Positions 1 through 9,420 of a stretch of DNA of 33,163 nucleotides are shown piece by piece. The stretch comes from Bacteroidales bacterium (lineage in GTDB: Bacteria; Bacteroidota; Bacteroidia; Bacteroidales; Marinilabiliaceae). The notes beneath the pieces were generated by a model. That model did no database searches. It was not told the origin of the DNA and was given only the letters and a program-made list of their open reading frames with translations. The stretch covers positions 1-33,163 of the forward strand of contig JAKSLH010000027.1 of the NCBI GenBank assembly GCA_024401335.1. The letters run 5' to 3'. Made by a program: the position numbers and the translations under genes. How positions within the stretch are numbered: the stretch's first letter is position 1; each line of letters opens with the position of its first letter.

Positions 1-249
1 AACTATAATCATTCTACATTCAACAAGATATTACAATTCAAAAAATCGCTTTCAAGAATGTTACTGCCATGTTACTCAATAATATTTTACCTAAGACTAC
101 AAACCTTATATACAGTACATTAGTAATAAGCTAATAGATAATAGTCTACCTCGACAACAAAGGCCAATTCTCTTTTAGCCTTCACGCCTTAAAGCGTGAT
201 AATAGTATGAGAATCACGTAAAGGCGGCGCGATTTTTGCCAAGATTTGA

Positions 250-257
250 TATATTTG
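250..257 (+). promoter_or_regulatory. Promoter -7 box (TATATTTG) for nfo
   Basis: TATATTTG fits the Bacteroidetes -7 consensus TAnnTTTG. Transcription would begin near position 264, about 18 bases before the ATG at 282. That supports the start at 282, since an in-frame codon at 246 would lie upstream of the transcript. No convincing -33 TTTG is seen at the usual spacing. The rest of bases 1-281 holds no gene I can support, only AT-rich sequence and a weak 6-bp hairpin at 182-199. Confidence 0.6.
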
Positions 258-281
258 CAGAAACTATCAAAGACTGAAATC

Positions 282-1130
282 ATGGCAAAATATATAGGTC
301 CACACGTAAGTGCCGGTGGTGGCGTATTCAACGCTCCAATAAACGCTAAAGCATTAGGGGCTACAGCTTTCGCCCTGTTCACAAAGAACCAGCGCCAATG
401 GACCGCTCCTGAATTTACACAGGCAGACATAGACAAATTCAAGGCTACATGCAAAGAATGCGGCTATGAGGCTGCTCAGATCCTGCCTCACGACAGCTAC
501 CTCATCAACCTCGGCAACGCTGATCCTGAAGCAAGGAGGAAATCGGTCGACTCATTCACACATGAGATGCACCGTTGTCAGCAGCTCGGACTCACTATGC
601 TCAACTTCCACCCAGGAAGCCATCTTAAACTCATAGACACCGACCAATGTCTGCAACTCATCGCTGAGGGTATCAACATTGCCTTACAGAAAACTCAAGG
701 CGTGACTGCTGTAATAGAGAACACTGCTGGCCAGGGTACGAACCTGGGCTTCGACTTTGCACATCTGAAGAGAATAATAGAACTCATTGACGACAAGAGC
801 CGCATAGGTGTCTGCATTGACACTTGCCATACGTTTGCTGCCGGATACGACCTGCGCACTCCCGACGCTTACAACAGGACTATGGATGAACTGGACAAGG
901 TGGTGGGCTTGCAATATCTGCGAGGCATGCACCTCAACGATGCCAAGAAGGAACTGGGTTCTAAGGTCGACCGACATGAGAGCCTCGGCATGGGATGCAT
1001 TGGCGAAGCCGCATTCAGAGCCATCATAGAGGACAAACGCACAGACGACATACCACTCATTCTTGAAACTCCTGACGAATCAATATGGGCAGACGAGGTA
1101 GAGAGATTAAAAAGCTACTACTCTGCCTGA
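282..1130 (+). CDS. nfo: Endonuclease IV (AP endonuclease)
   Basis: Zinc-dependent apurinic/apyrimidinic endonuclease of base excision repair; it cleaves the DNA backbone 5' of abasic sites. The 282-residue product has the usual family length. The metal-ligand signatures appear in order: [45 protein letters not shown] followed by DRHESLG, and LILETPDES. It opens with [10 protein letters not shown], typical of the family N-terminus. I chose the ATG at 282 because the homologous sequence begins there and a promoter box lies just upstream. The 3' end overlaps the next gene by about 46 bases, so the first three genes are probably co-transcribed. The family call is very secure. Confidence 0.97.
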   Translation: MAKYIGPHVSAGGGVFNAPINAKALGATAFALFTKNQRQWTAPEFTQADIDKFKATCKECGYEAAQILPHDSYLINLGNADPEARRKSVDSFTHEMHRCQQLGLTMLNFHPGSHLKLIDTDQCLQLIAEGINIALQKTQGVTAVIENTAGQGTNLGFDFAHLKRIIELIDDKSRIGVCIDTCHTFAAGYDLRTPDAYNRTMDELDKVVGLQYLRGMHLNDAKKELGSKVDRHESLGMGCIGEAAFRAIIEDKRTDDIPLILETPDESIWADEVERLKSYYSA

Positions 1131-1711
1131 TTATGCTCATTGAGGGCCTGTCTATGGTCCAGGCACAGAGTCAAAGCACCCCGACAATCATCACCCGAGG
1201 CGTTGTCGTGGATGGAGACACTTTGCCCCATGTCAACATTCCCGAGATAAAATGCTGGGCTCGACTTCGTTTTAAGACGAGACGTGCGCAAGAGAGATAT
1301 ACACGACTTGTGCGCAACGTGCGCAAGACTTTGCCATATGCACGCATAGCGGCACAAAGACTGGCGCTAATACAGGATTCACTCGACCACATAAAGACAG
1401 AAAAGGCTAAGGAGGCTTATCTCAAGACTGCCGAGAAACAGCTGTTCAATGAGTTCGAGAAACCACTCAAGCATCTGTCAGTAAGCCAGGGACGCATACT
1501 TATCAAACTCATAGACCGTGAGACGGGTAACACTAGCTACGAGCTTATCAAGGCTCTGCGCGGACGTTTCTCGGCCTTCCTGTGGCAAGGTGTGGCGCGA
1601 CTTTTCGGCTCAAGTCTAAAGAGTGAATATGACGCCGAACGCGACGACAAGGCCATAGAACAAATAATCCACTCTATCGACGCTGGCGCTTACGACGACA
1701 TACCGTTATGA
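1085..1711 (+). CDS. DUF4294 domain-containing secreted protein
   Basis: A Bacteroidetes-specific family with no established biochemical role. The N-terminus reads as a signal peptide: basic residues (RRGREIKK), a hydrophobic run (LLLCLIMLI) and an AQA-type end near residue 28, so the protein is probably periplasmic. The conserved block around residues 38-75 carries [17 protein letters not shown] and a basic [15 protein letters not shown]. The ATG at 1085 lies inside nfo; a second in-frame ATG at 1133 would drop the basic part of the signal peptide, so I prefer 1085. The stop codon overlaps the next start as ATGA. It sits between a repair enzyme and an outer-membrane barrel, and I infer an envelope role from the secretion signal and that neighbour only. 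Confidence 0.85.
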   Translation: MGRRGREIKKLLLCLIMLIEGLSMVQAQSQSTPTIITRGVVVDGDTLPHVNIPEIKCWARLRFKTRRAQERYTRLVRNVRKTLPYARIAAQRLALIQDSLDHIKTEKAKEAYLKTAEKQLFNEFEKPLKHLSVSQGRILIKLIDRETGNTSYELIKALRGRFSAFLWQGVARLFGSSLKSEYDAERDDKAIEQIIHSIDAGAYDDIPL

Positions 1712-2847
1712 AACACTTATTAGCTATCATATTATCTTTACTAATCCCTTCTGTATCCTTTGCACAAAGTGCAGATGACACTACACATGCTAATGTCATC
1801 GACAAAGCTGTAGGACTGGCTGAGACTGTACTCGGGGCTCTCACGGTGGAGAAGCCTCAATGGTCACTTGCCATCTATCCTGCCGCATCTTATTCGGGAC
1901 GTTCGGGACTGGCCATTGGCATCATGCCTATGTTACAGCTACGCAACACATCTCTACCAAGACCCGCAACTATAACTCCATCGGCCCTGATATCAACAAA
2001 AGGCATGTGGGAGGTACAATGTGACGCAGATATATACCTGAAGCACAACCAGACTATTACCGCTAAGGCGGAATTCTACTACCAGCCCGACGACTACTAC
2101 GGCATTGCATCAGTATCTGATGGGAAGAAACTGACCGAATATGACTATAGGAGATACATGTTCACCTCTGACTATCTGAAAGGTATAGGAAGAGGCTGGC
2201 AGGCTGGTCCGTCGATAGACATCACCTGTCACGACTTCAGCAAGATTGCTACGGACTCGACTGCGCTGAGAGATGAGATTCTTTCGGCTGAAAGATGGGA
2301 CAACGGAGTTGGCCTCGTCGTGAGTTTTGACACTCGCGACAATACGCTCAACGCAAGGAGGGGATGGTACGCAAGGGCTAGAGTGACGGCTTATAGGAGC
2401 TGGATAGGCTCAAAGCGTAACTTCGCTACATCAACGATAGATATACGCCACTACTGGCCTATCGGCGAAGAAAGTGTAGTGGCAGCACAGCTATACATGG
2501 CTACAGCTTCATCAAGGGCGCCCTTTCATAAGATGGCTAGCATGGGAGGCACTCGACTGGGAAGGGCCATACCACACAACCTGAAATATGTTGACCGCAT
2601 AGCATATCTGTTGCAAGCCGAAGCGAGATTTCCACTGTGGTGGCGAATAGGCGCTACTGGGTGGACTGCCATAGGCAATGTGGCTCACAAGGCCAACAAA
2701 GACCTGATGAGCAACATGCATGGCATGATAGGTTGCGGACTGAGATTCAAGGTATTCCCATCACATGGACTCAACCTACGACTTGACGGAGGTGTATCGA
2801 CAAAAGGCGACAACGCTATATACTTCAACATCAGAGAGGCATTCTGA
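1708..2847 (+). CDS. BamA/TamA-family outer membrane protein (surface antigen D15-like)
   Basis: Predicted outer-membrane beta barrel related to the C-terminal domain of BamA/TamA. A signal peptide ends near residue 20 (VSFAQ). The D15-type signature FDTRDNTLNARRGWYARA falls in the second half, followed by a GGTRLGRAIP loop, and the chain ends in a barrel-like strand with terminal Phe. At 379 residues it is too short to carry several POTRA domains, and none is evident, so it is a short barrel paralogue, not the essential BamA itself. It is translationally coupled to the DUF4294 gene through ATGA, suggesting joint export or folding. Its substrate is unknown. Confidence 0.8.
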   Translation: MKHLLAIILSLLIPSVSFAQSADDTTHANVIDKAVGLAETVLGALTVEKPQWSLAIYPAASYSGRSGLAIGIMPMLQLRNTSLPRPATITPSALISTKGMWEVQCDADIYLKHNQTITAKAEFYYQPDDYYGIASVSDGKKLTEYDYRRYMFTSDYLKGIGRGWQAGPSIDITCHDFSKIATDSTALRDEILSAERWDNGVGLVVSFDTRDNTLNARRGWYARARVTAYRSWIGSKRNFATSTIDIRHYWPIGEESVVAAQLYMATASSRAPFHKMASMGGTRLGRAIPHNLKYVDRIAYLLQAEARFPLWWRIGATGWTAIGNVAHKANKDLMSNMHGMIGCGLRFKVFPSHGLNLRLDGGVSTKGDNAIYFNIREAF

Positions 2848-2868
2848 CATAATATCAAATTAAATGCC

Positions 2869-2876
2869 TAAATTTG
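2869..2876 (+). promoter_or_regulatory. Promoter -7 box (TAAATTTG) for the M16-ubiE-porT cluster
   Basis: TAAATTTG matches TAnnTTTG in the 63-base gap before the first M16 gene. The start of transcription would be near 2883, giving a leader of roughly 28 bases. The genes that follow are packed with gaps of 13 bases or less, or overlaps, up to 9279. One transcript from here is plausible. A short inverted repeat AATGC/GCATT (2863-2867 and 2876-2880) flanks the box and may be chance. Confidence 0.55.
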
Positions 2877-2910
2877 CATTCACGATTTTCACATTCATAC
2901 AAGATTACAG

Positions 2911-4152
2911 ATGATTGAATTCCAGCGACATGTGCTAAAAAACGGACTGAGAGTCATTGTTCATCAGGACACATCGTCACCTCTAGCCGTGGTAAATGTG
3001 CTTTACAAGGTCGGTTCACGCAACGAAGATCCCGAACATACCGGCCTTGCCCATCTCCTGGAGCACCTCATGTTTGAGGGTTCGGACCATATCGAAGATT
3101 TCGACAGCCCACTACAGGCTGCTGGTGGCGAGAACAACGCATTTACCGATGAGGACATAACAAACTACTATATCACTGTACCGGCTCAGAACCTCGAGAC
3201 GGCCTTCTGGCTGGAGAGCGACCGCATGAAGTGCCTCACGTTGTCAGACGAGAGCATAAGTGTGCAGAAAGGTGTCGTGATAGAGGAATTCAACCAGCGA
3301 TGCCGTAACGTGCCATACGGCGACATGGCACACTTGAGTCATAGCCTGGCCTATAAGGTACATCCTTACCGATGGCCGGTGATAGGCCTGGACGTGAGCC
3401 ATATTGCCGATGTACCTAACGAAGTGATAAGGGCTTTCTATGAGAAACATTATGCACCAGACAACGCCATATTGGTAGTAGCCGGCAACGTAGATCCACA
3501 AAGGGTGTTCGCCATGGCTGAGAAATGGTTTGGCGACATAGACAAGCACTCTAACGTGGCTATCATACCGCAGGAGCCAGTGCAGACTGAGAGCCGTTTC
3601 CTTGAGGTGACACGCGACGTGCCATCAGACGTGCTTAAGATGATATATCACATGTCCGACCACCATAGCCGCGAATACTACATAATGGACATAGCTACAG
3701 ATATTTTGTCTGACGGCACATCATCACGCCTCATCAACAGACTGACTAAGAAACAGCCTATGATGACCGATGTTGACTGCGGTATATCGGGGAATGTGGA
3801 TCCGGGACTGGTAAACGTACACGGCACTTTGCTGCCTGGCATATCGTTTACAGACGCAGAAGCCGTCGTGCGAGAAGAGATAGAGAAGCTGGCCAACGAA
3901 GGAGCTACAGAATATGAACTTCAAAAGGTGAAGAACCGCACAGAGGCCACACGTGTATGTGGAGCTATAATGCTCACAGTAAAAGCCAGAGAACTGGCGT
4001 TCATGGAGTCGCTGGGTGATGCCAACCTCATAAATACTGAGTTTGACATATACAACAATGTGACTAATCAGGAGATAAAAGAGACAGTAGGCAAGCTGAT
4101 GATCGACAGTCCGGCATCAATCTTGCATTACAAAGCCAACAAAAAAGCCTAA
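2911..4152 (+). CDS. M16 family zinc metallopeptidase, catalytic subunit
   Basis: Member of the pitrilysin/insulinase (M16) superfamily. The inverted zinc motif HLLEH is at residues 48-52, and a downstream glutamate pair at 125-126 (GVVIEE) sits at the right distance to supply the third zinc ligand. It has one two-domain half (413 residues), so it needs a partner to enclose the proteolytic chamber. The C-terminal half lacks the usual R-x-x-x-G-x-x-Y element: the corresponding stretch is SSRLINRLTKKQPMMTDV. The next gene, 8 bases away, encodes an M16 protein with the reverse set of residues. No signal peptide is evident. Family known; substrate not predictable. Confidence 0.93.
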   Translation: MIEFQRHVLKNGLRVIVHQDTSSPLAVVNVLYKVGSRNEDPEHTGLAHLLEHLMFEGSDHIEDFDSPLQAAGGENNAFTDEDITNYYITVPAQNLETAFWLESDRMKCLTLSDESISVQKGVVIEEFNQRCRNVPYGDMAHLSHSLAYKVHPYRWPVIGLDVSHIADVPNEVIRAFYEKHYAPDNAILVVAGNVDPQRVFAMAEKWFGDIDKHSNVAIIPQEPVQTESRFLEVTRDVPSDVLKMIYHMSDHHSREYYIMDIATDILSDGTSSRLINRLTKKQPMMTDVDCGISGNVDPGLVNVHGTLLPGISFTDAEAVVREEIEKLANEGATEYELQKVKNRTEATRVCGAIMLTVKARELAFMESLGDANLINTEFDIYNNVTNQEIKETVGKLMIDSPASILHYKANKKA

Positions 4153-4160
4153 AACCACCG

Positions 4161-5441
4161 ATGACAATACCAGACAGAAGCAAGCAGCCAGAGATATTTG
4201 GCATAGAGATGCCTAACATACCATCGCTAGAGCATACCACTCTCAGCAACGGCGCCGACCTCTATGTGATGCATGGTGGTACACAGCCTATCACAAGAGT
4301 TGATATTTGCCTCAATGCCGGTCCGCACAGAGCGAAGAAGGCTGGTGTGGCACATGCGACGAGCGTAATGATAGGCGAAGGCATACCGGGCATGAACTCA
4401 GAGCAGATAGCCGAGAAGATCGACTTCTATGGAGCTCAAATGTGGCAGAGATCTACAGGAGCATATACCGTCATCTCGTTCTTCGTTCTCGATAAATTCC
4501 TGTGCGATGCACTGCCGATAATAGAGCAGATGATCAAATGCCCGACATTCCCTCAGAAGGAGATAGATATATACCTCAAGAAGGAGCTTCAGCAACTTAG
4601 GATAAAGCTCAAGAAACCTAGTTTCTTTGCTGCCCATACCTTCACTAACTTGCTTTACGAAGAGGGTTGTGTATATGGACGAGTATCGACAGAGGAGAAT
4701 ATCAAGAGCATCACACGCGACGACATAGTGGCTTTCCACAAGGAGACATATACCCCACAGTCGCTTAAGATATTCATCAGCGGACAACCATCTCAGAGGA
4801 GCATAGATGAGGTGGCGCGTGCCTTCGGTAGCCAATGGTGCGACAACGCTGATAAGTTCACACAAACAATGCCTGTCTACAGGAAATGGGAGACACAAAC
4901 AAAGATCATCGATTTCCCTGGCGCAATGCAGGCCTCGATACACATGGACAAGGTGGCGCCTGGCTTTGAAGATCCAGACAGCATACCTCTGAACATCGCT
5001 AACACGATATTCGGTGGCTACTTCGGCTCGCGACTGATGTCTAACATACGCGAGGAGAAGGGTCTGACCTACGGCATAGGATCGACACTCATCGTAAGGA
5101 ACAACGGCGGCCACATACGTATCACCAGCGAAGTGGAGCCTACAAAATACGACATCGTTGTAAAAGAGATTGCCAACGAGATGAACAGGATGCGCAATGA
5201 ACTGGTTGGCGAAGACGAACTCCTTATGGTGAAAAACTACATGAAAGGTAGCATAATGTCTAAATACGAGACCGTCATCGTCTCAATTGACAACCTGATA
5301 CCGATCATACTCGAAGGTGGATCCTACAGACGTGACTGCGAAATATACAACATGATAGAGAAAATAACAGCCGAAGAGATAATGGAACTCTCTAACAGGT
5401 ATTTCATACCAGAGGACTACAAGATTCTTATCGTAAAATAA
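4161..5441 (+). CDS. M16 family peptidase-like protein, non-catalytic subunit
   Basis: M16 homologue of 426 residues whose zinc motif is missing: the position equivalent to HxxEH reads AHATSVMIGEG. It keeps the substrate-binding element typical of the non-catalytic half, GSRLMSNIREEKGLTYGIG, with the conserved Arg and Tyr. Such partners assemble with an HxxEH subunit in mitochondrial processing peptidase and in bacterial two-gene M16 pairs. It is encoded 8 bases after the catalytic subunit and 13 bases before ubiE. The start at 4161 is the only ATG that fits. I infer an obligate heterodimer with the preceding product. Confidence 0.9.
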   Translation: MTIPDRSKQPEIFGIEMPNIPSLEHTTLSNGADLYVMHGGTQPITRVDICLNAGPHRAKKAGVAHATSVMIGEGIPGMNSEQIAEKIDFYGAQMWQRSTGAYTVISFFVLDKFLCDALPIIEQMIKCPTFPQKEIDIYLKKELQQLRIKLKKPSFFAAHTFTNLLYEEGCVYGRVSTEENIKSITRDDIVAFHKETYTPQSLKIFISGQPSQRSIDEVARAFGSQWCDNADKFTQTMPVYRKWETQTKIIDFPGAMQASIHMDKVAPGFEDPDSIPLNIANTIFGGYFGSRLMSNIREEKGLTYGIGSTLIVRNNGGHIRITSEVEPTKYDIVVKEIANEMNRMRNELVGEDELLMVKNYMKGSIMSKYETVIVSIDNLIPIILEGGSYRRDCEIYNMIEKITAEEIMELSNRYFIPEDYKILIVK

Positions 5442-5454
5442 AACCTACCAGAAC

Positions 5455-6183
5455 ATGAGTGAAGTAAAACCATATAACGACGACAACGAAAGCAAGAAGG
5501 GCGAAGTGAGGAGCATGTTCAACAATATTGCTCCTAAGTATGATCTGCTCAACCATCTGTTGTCATTTGGCATCGACAAGCTGTGGCGCAAGCGTGCCAT
5601 CAAAACTATTGAGGCTATCAAGCCAACGCATATCATTGACGTTGCAACAGGCACTGGCGACTTCGCCATCAAGGCGCACGACATGCTTAAATGCAAGGTG
5701 ACAGGCACCGACCTGTCGGCTGGCATGCTGGAGGTTGCCAAGCAGAAAGTGGCTGACAAGGGACTGTCTGACATGATATCGCTCCAAGAGGCCGACTCGG
5801 AACAGCTGCCATTCGGTGACAACACCTTTGACGCCGTAACCGTGGCATTCGGAGTGCGTAACTATGAGAACCTCGACAAGGGACTGACCGAAATGGCCCG
5901 AGTGATAAAGCCTGGTGCACGCATGGTGATACTCGAATTCTCAAAGCCTCGCGTATTCCCATTCAAGCAGATATATACTTTCTACTTCAAGCATATCCTC
6001 CCTATGATGGGCGGAGCAATAAGCCACGACAAGAAGGCTTATGAATATCTGCCACAGTCGGTGCTTGCCTTCCCTGATGGCGAAGAGTTTGAAGCACACA
6101 TGAAGGTGGCTGGGATAGAACCTGTTGAACGCATAAGCCAGACATTCGGCATAGCTACGATATATGTAGGCGAAAAGAGATGA
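5455..6183 (+). CDS. ubiE: Demethylmenaquinone methyltransferase
   Basis: SAM-dependent C-methyltransferase that converts demethylmenaquinone to menaquinone, the respiratory quinone expected in Bacteroidales (gene also called menG). The N-terminal FNNIAPKYDLLNHLLSFG is the family signature. The SAM motif DVATGTGDFAIKA is followed by GTDLSAGMLEVA and the post-motif VIKPGARMVILEFSKP. The length, 242 residues, is normal. Its stop overlaps the start of porT as ATGA, so the two are translationally coupled. The enzyme should act at the cytoplasmic face of the inner membrane. The assignment is very secure. Confidence 0.96.
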   Translation: MSEVKPYNDDNESKKGEVRSMFNNIAPKYDLLNHLLSFGIDKLWRKRAIKTIEAIKPTHIIDVATGTGDFAIKAHDMLKCKVTGTDLSAGMLEVAKQKVADKGLSDMISLQEADSEQLPFGDNTFDAVTVAFGVRNYENLDKGLTEMARVIKPGARMVILEFSKPRVFPFKQIYTFYFKHILPMMGGAISHDKKAYEYLPQSVLAFPDGEEFEAHMKVAGIEPVERISQTFGIATIYVGEKR

Positions 6184-6914
6184 TTAAGCGACTGTTCATA
6201 TTACTATTTGTTACCATTTCAATCCTTACCGAAGCATACGGCCAAAGGGAGGTAATAACCGACGCTAAAAAGCGTGGACTGCCTAACTTGCCTGCTTTCG
6301 ACCACAAGGGTGTGCATTTTGGTTTCCTGATAGGCTTGAACGCACTTGATTTTCATATATATAACTCTGGCCAGAGAACAGACGAGAACGGCAACACTGC
6401 ATGGTTTGGCGAGATAGAACACCTTAACCCTGGCATCAACCTCGGCATCGTGACCGATTTCCGTCTGATGGACCATCTGAACTTCAGATGTCTGCCGGGC
6501 GTCGGCTTTGGCGAACGTGACATAACTTTCATCGACGAGACGGGCAAGCGCATAGGCGACCCGCTAAAGATTAAATCTACATTCATAGAGATGCCGTTGC
6601 TCATCAAGTATGGAGCGAACAGACTCAACAATGTCAAACCATACGTGATAGCGGGCACAACACCTCGCTTCGACCTGGCAAAAGACAAGCAGGACCACCT
6701 CCTGCTACGCTCTCTCGACGCATATATTGACCTGGGAGCCGGCATGGATTTCTATCTGCCTTATTTCCGATTCTCGATTGAACTGAGAGGGTCGATAGGC
6801 TTGACAAATGTATATAACAACACGCCTTCTAGCGAACTTGAAGATATACCATACCAACAGGCTATCAGACGATTGAAATCACGAATGGTTGGCCTGACTT
6901 TCTATTTTGAATAA
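6180..6914 (+). CDS. porT: PorT family outer membrane protein (type IX secretion)
   Basis: A 244-residue protein with a signal peptide (hydrophobic LFILLFVTISIL, cleavage near AYGQ) and many alternating beta-strand segments ending in aromatic residues (VGLTFYFE), consistent with an outer-membrane barrel. The mature start REVITDAKKRGLPNLPAFD and the GVHFGFLIGLNALDF block resemble PorT/SprT, required for type IX secretion and gliding in Bacteroidetes. The ubiE-porT order supports this, from memory of the phylum. Other type IX components (PorK, L, M, N, P, V, Sov) are not in the window. A generic PorT-family barrel outside secretion is the main alternative. Confidence 0.8.
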   Translation: MIKRLFILLFVTISILTEAYGQREVITDAKKRGLPNLPAFDHKGVHFGFLIGLNALDFHIYNSGQRTDENGNTAWFGEIEHLNPGINLGIVTDFRLMDHLNFRCLPGVGFGERDITFIDETGKRIGDPLKIKSTFIEMPLLIKYGANRLNNVKPYVIAGTTPRFDLAKDKQDHLLLRSLDAYIDLGAGMDFYLPYFRFSIELRGSIGLTNVYNNTPSSELEDIPYQQAIRRLKSRMVGLTFYFE

Positions 6915-6936
6915 CACGAACATCACAAGACTCATT

Positions 6937-9279
6937 ATGATATACAAGAATATCAACGTAGAGCGTATTCTCACCGACAGCCGCAACCTTTTTGTAGCTG
7001 AGGGCTCTCTCTTTGTCGCCTTGAAGGGCGAACGACATGACGGTTCACGATATATAGCCGACCTCTACAAACGAGGTGTGAGGGCATTCGTATGTCATAA
7101 TGATTTCGACACAACACCCTACCCCGAGGCAAAATTCATACTCGTTGACAACACTCTCGACGAACTGCACAAGATAGCAAAGCAGAAACGTCAGAATAGC
7201 AAGGCAAGAGTGGTCGCTATCGTGGGCTCAAACGGCAAGACAATAGTCAAAGAATGGCTGGCGGAACTCATTGGTGGCGACATGCGAACTGTTCGTTCAC
7301 CACGATCTTACAACAGCCAGGTCGGCGTGCCACTCTCACTCATGAACATAGAGAGCGACACTGAGCTGGCTATAATAGAAGCTGGCATATCACAACGCAC
7401 TGAGATGCAGAGGCTTGAAAATATCATAAAGCCCGATGATGTCATAATAACCAACATAGGACAAGCACACCAGGAAAACTTCTCTTCGCTCGAACAGAAA
7501 ATGCACGAGAAGCTGCAGATAGCTGCTAACGCTAAACGCATATTCTACTGCAAAGACCAGAAGATGGTGAGCGAATACATAGAGGCAAACTTCCCACAAG
7601 CAGAAAAGATTGGCTGGTCAATGGCCGACGCTAAGGCATTTACATCGCTTTTCAGATTACAGGACATCATATCACAAGAGAACCTGATGCACGCTGTTAA
7701 CTATTGCCTCGCATCGGGCATAGAGCAGCAGAATATCAAGCGACGTATAGCTCAGATAGAATCAATAAGCATGCGCCTGGAACAAAAAGACGGCCACAAC
7801 AACTGCACTATCATTGACGATGCATACAACGCTGATATCGACTCGCTCTCAATAGCACTCGATAGCCTGCATACCCTGGGTGATAAGAAAGGTTTGTCAC
7901 GCACGGTCATACTGTCAGATTTACAACAGACAGGACTGAGTGACAGTGAGTTATATTGCCGCGTAAGTCAGCTACTCAAAGAGAAGAATGTCAGCCGCCT
8001 TATAGGTATTGGCAACCACATTAGCAACTCTATCAAAGGCATAGAACGTAGCCAGTTCTTCGCCACTACCGACGATTTTCTGCATAGCATATCGACAGCC
8101 GACTTCAAGGATGAGGCGATATTGCTTAAAGGCTCACGAAGCTTCCATTTTGAGCATATAGCAAGTCTTCTGGAGCAGAAGCACCACAGGACTGTCATGG
8201 AGGTCAACTTAGGCGCGTTGGCACACAACATAGCTTATTTCCGCTCCTTCCTGAAGCCAGAAACAAAACTTCTTGCCATGGTCAAAGCTTACTCATACGG
8301 CACTGGCTCGTTTGAGATAGCTAAGCTCATGCAACAGCAGGGCGTTGACTATCTGGGTGTTGCCTTTGCCGACGAAGGAGTAGACTTGCGACAGGCTGGC
8401 ATCACGCTTCCAATAGTAGTGATGAATCCAGAAGAGCATAGCTATGACGTCATGCTCAATAACACTCTCGAACCGGAACTATCGACAATAGAGTCGATAA
8501 AGAAATATTCGGCTATGGCCCGCAAGCTCGACATCAATCTCGCTCCTATCCATATCAAGATAGATACTGGAATGAAACGTTCGGGATTTGAACTGCCCGA
8601 CATGGACAGTGTTGCACAGGCTGTCAACGAATGCGGCAATCTGAAAGTCATGTCGTCGTTCTCTCACCTCGTAGGAAGCGACGAAGCTTTGCACGATAGC
8701 TTTACTCACCAGCAACTCGACATATTTGAAGCTGCAACAGACCGACTCAAGAAGGGACTGGGATACAGCTTCATACGCCATATACTCAACAGCGCTGGCA
8801 TAGAGCGATTCTCACAATATCAACATGAAATGGTAAGACTAGGCATAGGTCTATATGGCATATCGGCCGTCGACAATAGCAAACTACGCAACGTCATAAC
8901 ACTAAAGTCCTACATATCACAGATAAGGCCTGTAAAAGCCGAAGAAACAGTGGGATATAGCCGCAAGACTACATTAAAGAGGGACTCGCTAATAGCCGTC
9001 GTTCCAATAGGATACGCAGACGGACTTGACCGACGATTGAGCAACGGTACCGGAGAGGTTATTATATGCAGCAAGAAAGCCCCTATAGCAGGCAATGTTT
9101 GCATGGATATCTGCATGGTAGACGTAACTGACATACCAGAAGCACGAGTAGGCGATATCGTAACCTTATTCGGCGACGAAAACCCTGTTTGGGAGATGTC
9201 CGACAAGATAGGAACCATCCCATACGAGATAATGACGGGAATAGGCCGAAGAGTCAAGCGAATCTATTATACAGAATAG
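6937..9279 (+). CDS. MurF-like ligase / alanine racemase fusion
   Basis: Two-domain protein of 780 residues. The N-terminal part resembles MurF (UDP-MurNAc-tripeptide:D-Ala-D-Ala ligase), with P-loop GSNGKT at residues 97-102. The C-terminal part is a PLP-dependent alanine racemase supplying D-alanine: PLP lysine K450 in MVKAYSYG, catalytic Tyr in TVGYS (Y674), then PIGYADG and GNVCMDICMVD. The fusion is known in Bacteroidetes. I start at the ATG 6937, since the in-frame TTG at 6907 lies inside porT. The MurF half looks reduced: a short N-terminus, and apparently missing central-domain strands around residues 225-245 (GWSMADAKAF runs almost straight into SQENLMHAVNY). The racemase is probably active; ligase activity is doubtful. 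Confidence 0.93.
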   Translation: MIYKNINVERILTDSRNLFVAEGSLFVALKGERHDGSRYIADLYKRGVRAFVCHNDFDTTPYPEAKFILVDNTLDELHKIAKQKRQNSKARVVAIVGSNGKTIVKEWLAELIGGDMRTVRSPRSYNSQVGVPLSLMNIESDTELAIIEAGISQRTEMQRLENIIKPDDVIITNIGQAHQENFSSLEQKMHEKLQIAANAKRIFYCKDQKMVSEYIEANFPQAEKIGWSMADAKAFTSLFRLQDIISQENLMHAVNYCLASGIEQQNIKRRIAQIESISMRLEQKDGHNNCTIIDDAYNADIDSLSIALDSLHTLGDKKGLSRTVILSDLQQTGLSDSELYCRVSQLLKEKNVSRLIGIGNHISNSIKGIERSQFFATTDDFLHSISTADFKDEAILLKGSRSFHFEHIASLLEQKHHRTVMEVNLGALAHNIAYFRSFLKPETKLLAMVKAYSYGTGSFEIAKLMQQQGVDYLGVAFADEGVDLRQAGITLPIVVMNPEEHSYDVMLNNTLEPELSTIESIKKYSAMARKLDINLAPIHIKIDTGMKRSGFELPDMDSVAQAVNECGNLKVMSSFSHLVGSDEALHDSFTHQQLDIFEAATDRLKKGLGYSFIRHILNSAGIERFSQYQHEMVRLGIGLYGISAVDNSKLRNVITLKSYISQIRPVKAEETVGYSRKTTLKRDSLIAVVPIGYADGLDRRLSNGTGEVIICSKKAPIAGNVCMDICMVDVTDIPEARVGDIVTLFGDENPVWEMSDKIGTIPYEIMTGIGRRVKRIYYTE

Positions 9280-9322
9280 CTTTTTTCGCATACTGGACAC
9301 ATCATTTCATTAACTTTTTTTA

Positions 9323-9330
9323 TATCTTTG
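9323..9330 (+). promoter_or_regulatory. Promoter -7 box (TATCTTTG) upstream of ispE
   Basis: TATCTTTG, preceded by a T-rich run, fits the Bacteroidetes -7 consensus. A start near 9337 would give ispE an unusually long leader of about 225 bases that includes the 11-bp tandem repeat at 9421-9476. No clear -33 element is seen. Confidence 0.5.
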
Positions 9331-9420
9331 TCTTATTACGCAAGTTCATTGGAATACTTTGTTTTTGCAAAATTGGTTCACTAAATCATATCGCATTAAG
9401 ATGTATATATTCCCAACTAT

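Noticed and set aside
182-199. Hairpin TCACGC-CTTAAA-GCGTGA as a terminator or operator
   Set aside because: Short stem, no T-run on either strand, and no adjacent gene end visible in the window.
4398-5114. Minus-strand frame of 238 codons
   Set aside because: It lies wholly inside the second M16 gene and has no protein-like features; it is a shadow frame.
6907-6936. TTG start for the MurF-racemase fusion
   Set aside because: It lies inside the porT coding sequence; ATG 6937 begins the recognisable domain and needs no unusual start codon.
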